From Strigomonas culicis (lineage: Eukaryota; Euglenozoa; Kinetoplastea; Trypanosomatida; Trypanosomatidae), in assembly GCA_000482145.1 (NCBI GenBank), contig AUXH01000079.1, forward strand, positions 1 to 46,357: 46,357 bases of DNA, in the 5' to 3' direction. Of this stretch, positions 20,901 to 30,606 are shown piece after piece. The translations under genes were made by a program, and so were the position numbers. The notes under the pieces were generated by a model, which was not told where the DNA came from, ran no database searches, and saw only the letters and a list, made by a program, of their open reading frames with translations. Every line of letters starts with the position of its first letter. Position 1 is the first letter of the stretch.

Positions 20901-21354
20901 TGTATCTTTTCTTCTTTTCAAGCACCCTTTGCTTTTATTCTACTACTTTTTCTTTTCGTGTATTTGAAGGAGAGAGGGAGAGAGATTGAATAGGACAGTG
21001 GTTCCTCTACGAGGTTTTGTTTTTACAATTCATGGCACGTACCAACCATGTGCAATATGCACTATGCACACACTCTGTCGCTTTTCAGGTGATTTCAGAG
21101 GATCTGTTGTTTGGTAAACACGAGAAGCTCGTATATATGTATATACACAACGTCTAAATTCGTCTAGGGATACGGTATTCAAGCAATGTCGTTCTGTCAA
21201 GAAAAAAAAAATACAAACAAACAAACAAAAAAAAAAACGCACCCGATGATAGCATACAAAGAGGTGGACAACAACAGGTAGATACAGATGTGCGTGCGTG
21301 ACTCTTTCCGCTCGTCACACGCGTGGCCCTCCCTCACTGCCCACTCTATGCGTG
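20901..21354. other. Intergenic spacer between four-pass membrane protein and LRR protein
   Basis: About 450 bases, A/T-rich, with a purine-rich stretch at 20967-20987 (coding-strand CT) and two A-rich runs at about 21201-21238. No gene seen. Confidence 0.7.
20967..20987 (-). promoter_or_regulatory. Polypyrimidine tract upstream of LRR protein
   Basis: CT-rich on the coding strand, about 70 bases upstream of the LRRC51-like ATG, with AG dinucleotides between it and the start. Putative trans-splicing signal. Confidence 0.45.
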
Positions 21355-22998
21355 CTACGGAAAGTCCGCGCCCGACACCTCATCCCCGTCGACAACGTCG
21401 GTGTCCGCCTCGTGGCGGTCCCCGCGCCGCCCCCTCGTATCCCGGCGGTTGTTCATCGCGCTGCTGCTGTTCTGCCCGCGGCCGCCGCGCCGCGGCGTGG
21501 GCGTGTTCCACTCAGCCGGCGTGAACTCGTCGCCGACGGGGCTGAGGGAGAGCGGCCCGTCCAGTCGGAACTCGTCGTACCCGCCGCCGTGGTGGCGCGC
21601 GTCCGCCGCCGCGCCCGCGCCGTCGTCGTACAGGAACTCCTCGCCGCCACCCTTGCGGCCGCGGTCCCGCCGGCGGTGGCTATGGTGGTGGTGGCGCTGC
21701 CGCGACCGGTCTGCGGTGCCGCGGTCGTCCGTGTCGAGCTGGATCTCCTCGAGCGCGACGGCGCCGCCGTCGTCGTACTCGGGCTCCTGCGTCAGCACAA
21801 TGGGCTCCCCGTACTCGTCCAGTATGATGTTCTCGTCGGCGGCGCCGGCCGCGTTGACGGCGTAGGTGGGGTGCGGGTTCTCCACCCCGTAGTGCAGCCC
21901 GTCGAGGGGATACATCTCGCTGTGCGCCACGTCCAGCGGCTCCGCCTCCTCGACGGAGCTGGGCAGCACCCACGGCATTGCGTTGCGCCACATGAGGCCG
22001 CCCTCGTCGATCTGGGACTCGTGGTCGCCGAAGTTCTTCTTCAGCTTCTGGAACTGCCTCTCCTTCGTCATCTGCGCGACCTGGTCGCGCATCGCCTGCT
22101 CGAGCAGCGCGAAGTCCTCCTCCGTCATGAGCTGGTAGGAGCGCACGATGCGGACGCGCTGGCCGTCGCGCAGCGCCTTGCGCGTGTCCTCCATGATAGC
22201 CTCGCGCTGGGTCGAGTGCAGGCGCAGGATGGGCTTGTTCGTCGTGCACAGCACGTTGCGGTGCTCCCACGGCGCGTTCGACTCCGACATGAGCAGCGTG
22301 GCCTCGTCCTCGCTGTGCCAGCACAGCACCGCGACGGCGCTGAAGTAGATAAGGAGGTTGAAGCACGTCGCGGCAAAGGGCCAGTACACGGCCGTCGAGA
22401 AGATGTTGTACGCGTCGTACTCCGCATCGAGCAGCAGGTTGAGGTTCTCCGTCTGCGCCTTGTTCTCACACCACAGCAGCGCGTCGCGGTAGAAGAGGCG
22501 GTTCGCCTCGAAGACCCACGTGAGTACGATGATGACGAGGCTGTAGAAGTACGTGAGGGCGACCGCGATGTGGTAGTACGGGATGTGTATGCCGAACAGC
22601 CGCAGGTGGCGGTTGCCGCTCGCGTAGTTCGCCGCACAGATACCGTTGTTCACGATGATCAGGAACTCCACCACGAAGAGCGACGTCACGTACTGCGCGG
22701 TCATGAGGAGGCCCTGCGCGACGTTGCTCTGCGTCACGTCCACGGTGGCGCTGATGCCGTTGACCTTCAGGGACCCGCTGTAGGTGCAGTCCTTCATGAC
22801 GAGGAGGATGGCGGAGGAGACGTTGGGCGTGCTGGACGTGTAGTAGTCCGGCATGGAGCTCCCCAGACGGGTGTAGAAGTCCGTGATCAGCACAGAAATG
22901 CTGACAATATGCGCAATGTTGCATAACAGATAGAAAAACTTGTAGACATATTCTAAGGGCCGCCGTGGGTAGGCGGGCGTCGGGTAAATGAAAATCAT
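21355..22998 (-). CDS. Four-pass membrane protein with long charged C-terminal tail, unknown function
   Basis: 547 residues. Four hydrophobic segments are visible at about 19-40, 97-118, 139-162 and 203-226. A loop of about 55 residues between the first two contains C71 and N-x-S sites (N59, N91 context). After residue ~230 the protein is hydrophilic. A helical, charged stretch rich in Glu, Lys and Gln covers about 265-325. Then follow acidic segments and a final ~100 residues rich in Arg, Gly, Asp and His, including a short His run and R-R-G-G-R-G. The topology recalls amastins, but those are only about 200 residues and I see no amastin signature. I do not recognise a family; it may be kinetoplastid-specific. 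The start ATG is the only one before the first hydrophobic segment. Location (plasma membrane, flagellar pocket or organelle) cannot be told. Confidence 0.75.
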   Translation of the reverse strand: MIFIYPTPAYPRRPLEYVYKFFYLLCNIAHIVSISVLITDFYTRLGSSMPDYYTSSTPNVSSAILLVMKDCTYSGSLKVNGISATVDVTQSNVAQGLLMTAQYVTSLFVVEFLIIVNNGICAANYASGNRHLRLFGIHIPYYHIAVALTYFYSLVIIVLTWVFEANRLFYRDALLWCENKAQTENLNLLLDAEYDAYNIFSTAVYWPFAATCFNLLIYFSAVAVLCWHSEDEATLLMSESNAPWEHRNVLCTTNKPILRLHSTQREAIMEDTRKALRDGQRVRIVRSYQLMTEEDFALLEQAMRDQVAQMTKERQFQKLKKNFGDHESQIDEGGLMWRNAMPWVLPSSVEEAEPLDVAHSEMYPLDGLHYGVENPHPTYAVNAAGAADENIILDEYGEPIVLTQEPEYDDGGAVALEEIQLDTDDRGTADRSRQRHHHHSHRRRDRGRKGGGEEFLYDDGAGAAADARHHGGGYDEFRLDGPLSLSPVGDEFTPAEWNTPTPRRGGRGQNSSSAMNNRRDTRGRRGDRHEADTDVVDGDEVSGADFP

Positions 22999-23391
22999 GA
23001 GCTAATAATAATAAAAAAAAATAACAACAAAAAAAACGCAAATAGAATTGTGTAGGGGATTGTCTCTTTTCTAGATATCTAGTTCAAGCAAAAAGAAAGA
23101 AAAGAACAATTTCGTTCTACTCTAAGAAAAAAAAAAAACGCAGAAGCGAAAACACTAATTGAGAAAAGTAGTGAAGAAAAAAAAAAAGAAGAGGGAGAAC
23201 GGAGAGAAAAAGGAACCTTTGCTTATCTATATGTCTTTGTTGCCCAAGTGTGAATGCAATCATTGTTTTTTTTTTCCTTAGCTTATACCCAAGTGAGATT
23301 CATACTCTTCTGCTTAAGTGCTTCTTTAATACAACAAAAACAACAACAACAAAAAAAACCGCATCACTGACACCGACAAGGCGGGCGATCG
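22999..23391. other. Intergenic spacer between helicase and four-pass membrane protein
   Basis: About 390 bases, very A-rich on the plus strand (T-rich on the coding strand) with several A8-A12 runs at about 23011-23200 that could act as polypyrimidine tracts for the membrane protein. No gene seen. Confidence 0.7.
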
Positions 23392-26300
23392 CTACTTCTT
23401 CTGCCGCTTCTGTTTGGACATGCGCCAGGAGGAGCCGGTCTCCCACGACTTGAGAATCGGCGTGAAGCGCTCGGCCTCCTGCGCTCGGGTCAGCCGGCGG
23501 CCCTTGGGCGGCTTGCTGTAGTAGGCCGGCGCGAGCTCCAGCAGCCACTGCGGCTCGATGACCAAGAGCTCGGACATGTACTCCTTCTTCGTGATGCGTA
23601 TGTCGTCGTACAGCACGTACTTGGGCGGCTCGTCCAGCAGGACGGAGGAGGGGTGCATGTACACCTCGCGCCGCTCCGAGATGGTGACGTAGGACCGCGT
23701 GTAGGAGTCGACGCGCTTCGCGACGTTGAAGAAGTAGCCCGCCGTGATGGCCTTGCGCACCTGCGTCAGGTTGTCCGCGTTGTCGTTCGCGAGCTGGCGC
23801 GCGCCGCGGCGGGTGATCATGTCATGAAGCTGCTCGCGCGTGTCGCGGGCCTCGACGAGCATGCGGTGCTTAAGGAAGTGCTCGCGGCTCCACTCCTCCG
23901 ACATGCCGTGCGCCACCCACGCGTCGTACACGGCGAGCAGCGTGAGGTGGTCGCCCTCTGGCTGCGCGAACTGGCGCCGCGCCGCGTCGGCCTCCTCCTG
24001 CCGGTCGCGCGGGCGGTAGAAGATGCCGCGCTTCTGTACGGCGAGCATGGAGACGATGGTGAGGATGGGGTCGCTGCAGCCCATGTCGACCGCGGTGAGC
24101 AGCGTCTTGCTCTGCGAGGGGTCGATGGAGAGCTGCGCCATGCGGCCGCCGAGGGGCGTCAGCAGCCCGTCATCGTCGAGCGCCTCAAGGTAGCGCAGCT
24201 TCTCCAGCGCGACGACGACGGCCTCCTGCGAGGGCGCGTCCATGAGCTCCATCTGCACCAGGTCGAGTCCCATCGCCTTGAGCTGCAGGGCGACGTGGAA
24301 AAGGTTCGCTCGCATAATGTCCGGCACCGTCTCCGGCTCCAGGTCCTTCTCGAACTGCTCCTCTGTGTAGATGCGGTAGCACTTGCCGGGCCCGATGCGG
24401 CCCGCGCGGCCGCTGCGCTGCTTCGCCTGCGCCTGCGAGATGGGCACGATCTTGAGCTGCTCCATCCCCTTGCGGGGGTCGAAGATGCTCTGCTTGCAGA
24501 AGCCACTGTCAATCACGTAGTAGAGGTTGCTGATCGTGATGGAGGTCTCCGCGACGTTGGTGGCCAGGACCACCTTGCGGCAGCCGGGCGGCGTCGGCTC
24601 GAACACCTTGGACTGCACGTCCTGCGGCATGGTGGCGGTGAGGGGGAGGATGAGTAGGTCGGGCAGCGGCGTGTCCACCTGTTTGCGCAGCGCCGTCATC
24701 CAACTGTAGAGGTGCTCGCCGCCCATCTCAATCTCCTCCTGGCCCGTGAAGAAGACGAGGATGTCGCCCGGCGGCTCCTCCAGGTGGATCTTCATCACCG
24801 TCTGCAGCGCCGTGCGCACGTAGTCGCTCGTCGGCTCGGCGAGGTAGTACATGTCGACAGGGAAGGTGCGGCCCTCGATCATGAAGGGCGCGTCCACGCC
24901 GAAGTAGGCGCAGAACTTCTCCGTCTCGAGGGTGGCGGAGGTCACGAGCACCTTCAGCGAGGGGTGCTTGCGCAGCGCCTTGCGCACAATCGCGAAGAGC
25001 AGGTCGGTGTTGATGGACCGCTCGTGCGCCTCGTCCAGGACGATGACGCTGTAGCGCTGGAAGCTGTCGTCCAGCAACGCCTCCCGCAGCAACATGCCGT
25101 CCGTCATGTACTTGATTCGCGTGAGGGACGACGTGACGTCGTGGAAGCGCACCGTGTAGCCGACCTCCTCGCCGACCTGGCAGCCCACCTCCTCCGCCAC
25201 GCGCGCCGCGAGCGTCTCCGCCGCCACGCGGCGCGGCTGGGTGCAGCACACGACGCCCTTCTTGCCATATCCGTGCTCGATCAGGTACTGCGGGATCTGC
25301 GTCGTCTTGCCGCTGCCCGTCTCACCGACGAGGACGGTGACGCTGTGCGTGTCGATGTGCTGCAGCAGCTCCTCCCGTTTCGCGTAGATGGGGAGCGAGC
25401 GGCGCTGCTGCTGGATGCTCGCCGACTTGTGCGGCAGGCCGAAGGCGGGCTTCGAGCCGACGCTGTGCTTCATCCACGGCGGCAGGTGCGCGGGCAGGTC
25501 CTTCGGGCGAAAAGAGTGCTCCTCCAGCTTCTCGTCCAGCTCCGTGTGGAGCAAGCCGCCGTCCGCCACCGGCGAGGCGACCGCCGCCTCCTCCTCCCCC
25601 GCCTGCTGCTGCTGCTCTTGCTGCTGCTGCGCGCGGCGATGAATGATGCGCCGGTCCGCGTTGATCTTGAGCTGCTGCACCGCGGCGAGCTCCATGCTGT
25701 TCATGTTGCTCGTGTCGCCCTGCTGCCGCTGCGCGAGGCGGTCCAGCACGGACTGCCGCTGCAGCGTCGTGCGCGCGTTGCGGAGCTGCTCCGACGGTAG
25801 CAGCGCGCGGTAGTTGATGCGCCGCCGCATCGACCGCAGCCCCAGGCGCTGGAGGAACTTGGGTTCGCTCTCGTTGAGCTCGACGGCCACCTCCGCACCG
25901 CCGTCATCCTCCTGCTGCAGCGTCAGCAGCTCCGCCTCGTCCGCGAGCCCGCTGCGAACGTGCTGCGCCATGCGGAACATCTCCTCCGGGGACACCTTCA
26001 TCGCCGCGCGGCGCGTCGCGGTGGTCGCGGTGAGCCGCTCCGCCTCCGCGGCGGATAGCTGCTCGCGCGCGCGCGCCTCCTCCTCCTCCACCTTGCGCTG
26101 CTGCGCCGCGGCCTCGAGGGCGCCGACGGCGAGGCCCGTCTCCAGGTTGGAGGCGTCGAGCGCGGCGTGGAGGGTGTGGTAGAGGCGGCGCAGATTCTCA
26201 TGCGGGATGTCCGGCTCCTCCTCACTCGCCTCGCCGTTGATCGCGCTCTCGAAGGCATCCACCACAAAAGCTTCCTTCTGCTTCTCCGCGTCCGCGGCCT

Positions 26301-26535
26301 TCCCCTCTGTGGCGGACACCTGCTGCTCGTCGAAGGCCTGCGTCTTCTCCATGTACAGCTCCACGAGCCCGTCGACGTCATCGTAGTACTCTTCCGCATT
26401 GGTGGAGTGGCCCATCATGAACTCGAGCTGGCCATACAGCTCGTTCTTGCAGCATATCTCCTGCAGCTGCCGCAGCACCGCGAGGGACCTCTGCTCCAGC
26501 AGCGCCTCATCATCTAAGAGGGGCTTGGCAGCCAT
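23392..26535 (-). CDS. DEAH-box RNA helicase, PRP2/DHX16-like
   Basis: 1047 residues, nearly the same as human DHX16 (1041). All SF2 DEAH motifs are present: G-E-T-G-S-G-K-T-T (404-412, motif I), D-E-A-H (501-504, motif II), S-A-T (533-535, motif III), T-G-Q-E-E-I-E (motif IV region), A-T-N-V-A-E-T-S (motif V) and Q-R-S-G-R-A-G-R (706-713, motif VI). Winged-helix, ratchet and OB-fold regions follow with good agreement, including G-D-H-L-T-L-L and R-K-A-I-T-A-G-Y-F. The N-terminal ~380 residues are acidic, helical and Gln-rich with no S1 domain, which favours PRP2/DHX16 over PRP22/DHX8. The C-terminus ends in a basic K-Q-K-R-Q-K-K, a possible nuclear signal. PRP2 remodels the spliceosome just before the first catalytic step; in trypanosomatids this would mainly serve trans-splicing. 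The exact subtype is inferred. Confidence 0.85.
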   Translation of the reverse strand: MAAKPLLDDEALLEQRSLAVLRQLQEICCKNELYGQLEFMMGHSTNAEEYYDDVDGLVELYMEKTQAFDEQQVSATEGKAADAEKQKEAFVVDAFESAINGEASEEEPDIPHENLRRLYHTLHAALDASNLETGLAVGALEAAAQQRKVEEEEARAREQLSAAEAERLTATTATRRAAMKVSPEEMFRMAQHVRSGLADEAELLTLQQEDDGGAEVAVELNESEPKFLQRLGLRSMRRRINYRALLPSEQLRNARTTLQRQSVLDRLAQRQQGDTSNMNSMELAAVQQLKINADRRIIHRRAQQQQEQQQQAGEEEAAVASPVADGGLLHTELDEKLEEHSFRPKDLPAHLPPWMKHSVGSKPAFGLPHKSASIQQQRRSLPIYAKREELLQHIDTHSVTVLVGETGSGKTTQIPQYLIEHGYGKKGVVCCTQPRRVAAETLAARVAEEVGCQVGEEVGYTVRFHDVTSSLTRIKYMTDGMLLREALLDDSFQRYSVIVLDEAHERSINTDLLFAIVRKALRKHPSLKVLVTSATLETEKFCAYFGVDAPFMIEGRTFPVDMYYLAEPTSDYVRTALQTVMKIHLEEPPGDILVFFTGQEEIEMGGEHLYSWMTALRKQVDTPLPDLLILPLTATMPQDVQSKVFEPTPPGCRKVVLATNVAETSITISNLYYVIDSGFCKQSIFDPRKGMEQLKIVPISQAQAKQRSGRAGRIGPGKCYRIYTEEQFEKDLEPETVPDIMRANLFHVALQLKAMGLDLVQMELMDAPSQEAVVVALEKLRYLEALDDDGLLTPLGGRMAQLSIDPSQSKTLLTAVDMGCSDPILTIVSMLAVQKRGIFYRPRDRQEEADAARRQFAQPEGDHLTLLAVYDAWVAHGMSEEWSREHFLKHRMLVEARDTREQLHDMITRRGARQLANDNADNLTQVRKAITAGYFFNVAKRVDSYTRSYVTISERREVYMHPSSVLLDEPPKYVLYDDIRITKKEYMSELLVIEPQWLLELAPAYYSKPPKGRRLTRAQEAERFTPILKSWETGSSWRMSKQKRQKK

Positions 26536-27240
26536 GAATGAGCGTCTGCCAAAAAGGGTGAGAGATGTAACTACACACAAAAAGTAATCCACTACTTGAA
26601 ACACCAGCAACGTGTTCCTCCTTCTTATTGAACCTATACTGTACGATACAGAGAGACATAGAAAGAGAGAGAGAGAGAGAGTGAGAGCGAGAGAGATCTA
26701 ATGACAGGCAAACAGTGTGATTCATTAAAGCGTACATGCGGTGAGAGCAAGTATAAACACATACACACTTGAACACACATCTAATCTGTTTACATAAAAA
26801 AATCTCTTTTTGTTTTGTTACTGATCGTTGCAAATAAATGAGTGATTACCGTTTTTTTTCTTTCGTTTCGTCCTTTCCATAACGAAACGTATCGACCATA
26901 TGTAGAAAAGCACAAGGATAATAATAAAAAAAAAGCCATGTAAGAATGCTATACATTTTTTACTCTCGCCCTCTATTTTTCCCTTTCCACATAATTTCTA
27001 ATACGAGCTGCTCTTCAACAACAACGATAACAAAAAAAAAACAACAACAACAGAAAAAAGATGAAATAAGCAAAAAACGTGCGCGAAAGGCGACAAGGAC
27101 AAAACAAAAGTACACACAAAAACAACGATAATTACACTAAAGAAAGACACTGTTTTTATCTACATCAGTATAGTGGAATGGTTATGTGTATATGTTCAAG
27201 AAAGAGCTGCTGTATCGCGGCTGTCTATTGCACTCCTGCA
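26536..27240. other. Intergenic spacer between PCS-like protein and helicase
   Basis: About 700 bases, A/T-rich. It holds a GA/CT tract at 26662-26695 and an A-rich region at about 27000-27130. No credible gene or RNA element was seen. Confidence 0.7.
26662..26695 (-). promoter_or_regulatory. (CT)n polypyrimidine tract upstream of helicase
   Basis: GA dinucleotide repeat on the plus strand, (CT)n on the coding strand, about 130 bases upstream of the helicase ATG. Putative trans-splicing signal. Confidence 0.5.
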
Positions 27241-30200
27241 CTAGCTCTCCACGCGGAAGTTGATTCCCCTGCTGCCCTGCGCGTCCTCCAGCTCTGCCTC
27301 CTCCTCCTCCAGTGACGCGGGCGCCCGCATGAGGCCTAGTTTCTTCGTCGGTGCCTTGCTGCGCGAGAAGCGCACAAAGCCGTACGGGCTGTGCCCCTCG
27401 TTCTCGAGGTCCCCCATCTCGATCAGCTGCGGCAGCGTCACCGTGAAGGAGAGACCGAAGACGGCGTACTCCGCGTCCCACAACTCAACGAGACCTTTGT
27501 CCTCGTCGAAGCTCTTCACCAGCGCGACGCTGCGGCCCATGTTGGAGAGATGGTGCGCCTTCAGAATATCGTAGTTGAGCAGCAGCACCGTATCGCTGGA
27601 GGCGGTTGCCGCGCGCAGCAGCTGTTTGAGCTCGTCGTCGACGTCAATGTCGTCGAGCCGCTCCACGACGGTGCGCATCTCCTCCCTCTGGTCGCCCATC
27701 GGCCCCGCGCTGCGCTGGGTCTGCCAGCGCGACTCGAGGAACTTGGTGCACACCTGCGCCATGAAGGCGGCGTCGATGCTCTTGTTGATCACGGACAGCG
27801 ACACGTCCACGTCCCGCCACGCGAAGGCCTGGCTGCCGCGGCGGCGCTGGTCGTCCATCGTCTTGAGGTACGCCTCGTAGAAGATCTCCTCGGGGCTGTA
27901 GAACTCGCCCATCTGCGCGAAGGCGAAGGACATGCCCTGGAAGTGGGGGCTCGGGCTCACGTGGAAGACGTTCTGAATGGGGATGAGCTCGAGGTGGAAG
28001 TGGCGGCTGTTCTCCGGCTTGAAGTTGTGCTGCGTGCGCGGGCCGCGCGACACGAGCAGGCACCCCAGCGTGCGGTGCTTCTCCTCCGTCTCCTCGTCCG
28101 TGATCGCCTCGTGCAGGTTCTGCAGCGGGACGGACCACGTGCGGAGGTAGCTGTTCGGGTTGCAGTCCGTCACGGTGACGCTGTGCTTGCCACTGTCGTA
28201 CTTGGTCACGATGCCGAGGCTGCCGAACGGGTGGTGGGCCCCGTGGACCTGCAGGTGGCTTGCCTTGTACAGCACGACGAGCACCTTATCCTTGTCCCCG
28301 GCCGCCGCGCCGACGAGCTCCTCGAACTTGGACAGCGGCAAGCGCACCTTTCCGCTCGCGTCCTTCTCCCCGTGGAAGCTCTCCACCTGGATCGCGTCCG
28401 CGACGCCGCTGTAGAAGAGGAACTTGGACAGACAGACGTGCATCGACTCCAGCGTGAAGAAGCGGATGATAAGCGCCGAGAGCTCGTAGGGCAGCAGGTG
28501 GATGACGTCGTCAAACGTGATGGTCTTGCCGAGGAGAATGCTGCCGACCATCGCGACGATGGTCGGCATGACCGGCAGCGTGGGGAAGGTGAAGGTCTTC
28601 ACGAGCGTCTGCGTCTCCCACAGCGGGCCCATGCGGCTTTGCTGCTGCAGCAGCAGCAGGCGCGACTGCACCATCGGAGCCATGTTGCTCGGGGCCCCGA
28701 CGCAGTGCTCGGCGGTGCTCGCGCTCTTGCCGGCGCCCTCGGCGGGCAGCTTGGAGAAGATCATGTAGCCGGTGCCGGTCATGGCCTTGTGCAGGCGCTC
28801 GAGGGAGCAGGTCCACGTGCGGGAGAAGGTCTTGGGGTGGGCGTCGATCAGCAGGGCGGTCTGCGTCTCCTGGTCGTACCCGGCCAGCACGCACCACTGC
28901 GGCTCCTCGGCGATGTAGAGCACGTTGTGGGCGACGCACGCGTTGTACATGATCAGCATCACGTGCGACGGGGACTCGTTGTCGTCGTTCGCGTTGCGCA
29001 CGTCGAGGAGGATGGACTCCAGATCGAAGACGGAGATGGTCGGCACCGCGTCCTCGCGCGAGATCTTGGTGAGCACCGGGTAGAGGCTGATCGTGATGGG
29101 CTTGCTGCGACGGTGCACGTACTCCTTCGCGTACTCGTACACCTGGTCCAGCGGCAGAATGCCGTTCATGAACACCTCCGACGGCAGGTGCATCGTGCGG
29201 ATGATGTCCGAGACGGGGAGGCCGTTGCCGTAGCCGTGCGTGTTCTCGCGTGTACCGGCGAGGAGGTGCATCGCCCACGCGACGCCGACGATGTGGGGGC
29301 TAATGTGGTGGGAGATGGCCGACGCGTGGGTGCCGTCCCGCAGCGTCCCGAGCACCTTGCCGCTGCACAGCTCCGGCGTCCAGAAGGCGGAGACGTCGTC
29401 CATGAAGCCGGTGCCGCTGGAGCTCTTCTTCGCGATGCGCAGGAAGCCGCGCGCGCGGTGGCCCTCCTCCGCCGTCATCATCGCCCGGAACAGCGAGGCG
29501 GCGGACACCTCCGTCAGCTTCACGTGCAGCGAGTCGTTCACGACGCCCTCCGCGATGGTGACCATCAGCTGCACCGCGTTGCGCACGTCCACGATGACCG
29601 CGTAGGCGCCGTCGTTGTGCGGCGAGTAGACGCGCTCCTGGTGCCGCGGGTTGCCGAGCACGGAGGTGGCGAGCGCGGAGCTGAGGTCCTCGTCGTCCTC
29701 GTAGGCGTCCACGCGCATCTCCTGCTCCAGCACGTAGGGGTCGTAGTTCACCACCCGGATGACGTGCGACTCCTCCTCGCAGTCGCGCGTGATGCTGCGG
29801 CAGAACTCGGGCAGCTGCATGCGGGTCTGACGGTCGCCCACCTCGTTGGGGCCCAGCTCCACCTGGCCGACCGTCGGACTCACGTCAAAGTGCACCTCGT
29901 CGAGGATGTACTCATCCTTGAAGCGGTTGTCCACGTCGAGAAACTCCTTCACGATGTCGGCCATGACGGGCAGGTGCGGCGGGCCCGTGTGCAGCATGTG
30001 CAGCGGCACCTGCGCCGCGAAGAAGATGTCCTCCACGGTCACGCGCTGGCGGCGGTCCGACGCGTCTTTCTTGCCGCCCAGCAGGTACGAGAGGGCGACC
30101 GCGGTCGCGCCGAAGTGGCTGCACGGCATGAAGTCCGTCAGCTTCTCCGGGTTCTTGGGCACGTAGGAGGCGAACAGGTCCTGCCGCACCTTCTTCGTCT

Positions 30201-30606
30201 CGAGCACCTGCTGGCGCGTGTGGCGCGGCGGCGCGGTGGAGCCCGCGTTCGTGCTGCCGCGCGTACTCTCGAAGGGCTGCCGCACCTCGAGCTGTCGCGC
30301 CTCCGGCGACGTCGGGCGGCTGCGGTTGCGGTGCTGGCCGATGCTGCTGGAGCTCGCGCCGACGCTCTCGGCGGCCGCGTTGTTCGCGTTATTGTTCGTG
30401 AAGGAGATGAGGGAGGACGGTCGTCGCATGGAATTTGGCGCGGGCGCCTCCTCCGCGGGGACCCCGCGGCCCTCCGCCGCGCCGCCGAAGAGACGGTCCT
30501 GCTCCAACGCCTTCTGGTTCGCGCTGGCGATGCCCTCGAGCTGCGAGAGCGCCACCTCCCATCGCTGGAAGTGCTCCTGAACGGCTACAGAGGGTCCGCT
30601 TCCCAT
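27241..30606 (-). CDS. Four-unit phytochelatin-synthase-like (papain-fold) protein, probably non-catalytic
   Basis: 1121 residues. The N-terminus M-G-S-G-P-S fits an N-myristoylation signal, followed by ~130 low-complexity residues. The rest reads as four divergent copies of one unit, at about 155-394, 415-619, 672-854 and 870-1083. Each has a small-residue helix ending near Gly (166-178, 438-451, 682-694, 888-900), then a short D/E-I/V-I helix (189-201, 463-475, 696-706, 903-914). Each ends in a strand with a conserved Asp (D340, D588, D814, D1044), in units 2 and 3 followed by R-T-W-x-x-x-L-x-x-L-H-x-A, similar to the end of the phytochelatin synthase catalytic domain. That enzyme uses a Cys-His-Asp triad. 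The helix-start cysteine is not evident in any unit; unit 3 keeps candidate histidines (H791/H792). Membrane-anchored pseudoenzyme or scaffold is inference. The fold assignment is by eye. Confidence 0.55.
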   Translation of the reverse strand: MGSGPSVAVQEHFQRWEVALSQLEGIASANQKALEQDRLFGGAAEGRGVPAEEAPAPNSMRRPSSLISFTNNNANNAAAESVGASSSSIGQHRNRSRPTSPEARQLEVRQPFESTRGSTNAGSTAPPRHTRQQVLETKKVRQDLFASYVPKNPEKLTDFMPCSHFGATAVALSYLLGGKKDASDRRQRVTVEDIFFAAQVPLHMLHTGPPHLPVMADIVKEFLDVDNRFKDEYILDEVHFDVSPTVGQVELGPNEVGDRQTRMQLPEFCRSITRDCEEESHVIRVVNYDPYVLEQEMRVDAYEDDEDLSSALATSVLGNPRHQERVYSPHNDGAYAVIVDVRNAVQLMVTIAEGVVNDSLHVKLTEVSAASLFRAMMTAEEGHRARGFLRIAKKSSSGTGFMDDVSAFWTPELCSGKVLGTLRDGTHASAISHHISPHIVGVAWAMHLLAGTRENTHGYGNGLPVSDIIRTMHLPSEVFMNGILPLDQVYEYAKEYVHRRSKPITISLYPVLTKISREDAVPTISVFDLESILLDVRNANDDNESPSHVMLIMYNACVAHNVLYIAEEPQWCVLAGYDQETQTALLIDAHPKTFSRTWTCSLERLHKAMTGTGYMIFSKLPAEGAGKSASTAEHCVGAPSNMAPMVQSRLLLLQQQSRMGPLWETQTLVKTFTFPTLPVMPTIVAMVGSILLGKTITFDDVIHLLPYELSALIIRFFTLESMHVCLSKFLFYSGVADAIQVESFHGEKDASGKVRLPLSKFEELVGAAAGDKDKVLVVLYKASHLQVHGAHHPFGSLGIVTKYDSGKHSVTVTDCNPNSYLRTWSVPLQNLHEAITDEETEEKHRTLGCLLVSRGPRTQHNFKPENSRHFHLELIPIQNVFHVSPSPHFQGMSFAFAQMGEFYSPEEIFYEAYLKTMDDQRRRGSQAFAWRDVDVSLSVINKSIDAAFMAQVCTKFLESRWQTQRSAGPMGDQREEMRTVVERLDDIDVDDELKQLLRAATASSDTVLLLNYDILKAHHLSNMGRSVALVKSFDEDKGLVELWDAEYAVFGLSFTVTLPQLIEMGDLENEGHSPYGFVRFSRSKAPTKKLGLMRAPASLEEEEAELEDAQGSRGINFRVES

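Noticed and set aside
21355..22998. Amastin-like surface protein
   Set aside because: Four membrane segments fit, but the protein is more than twice the amastin length and no amastin signature was found.
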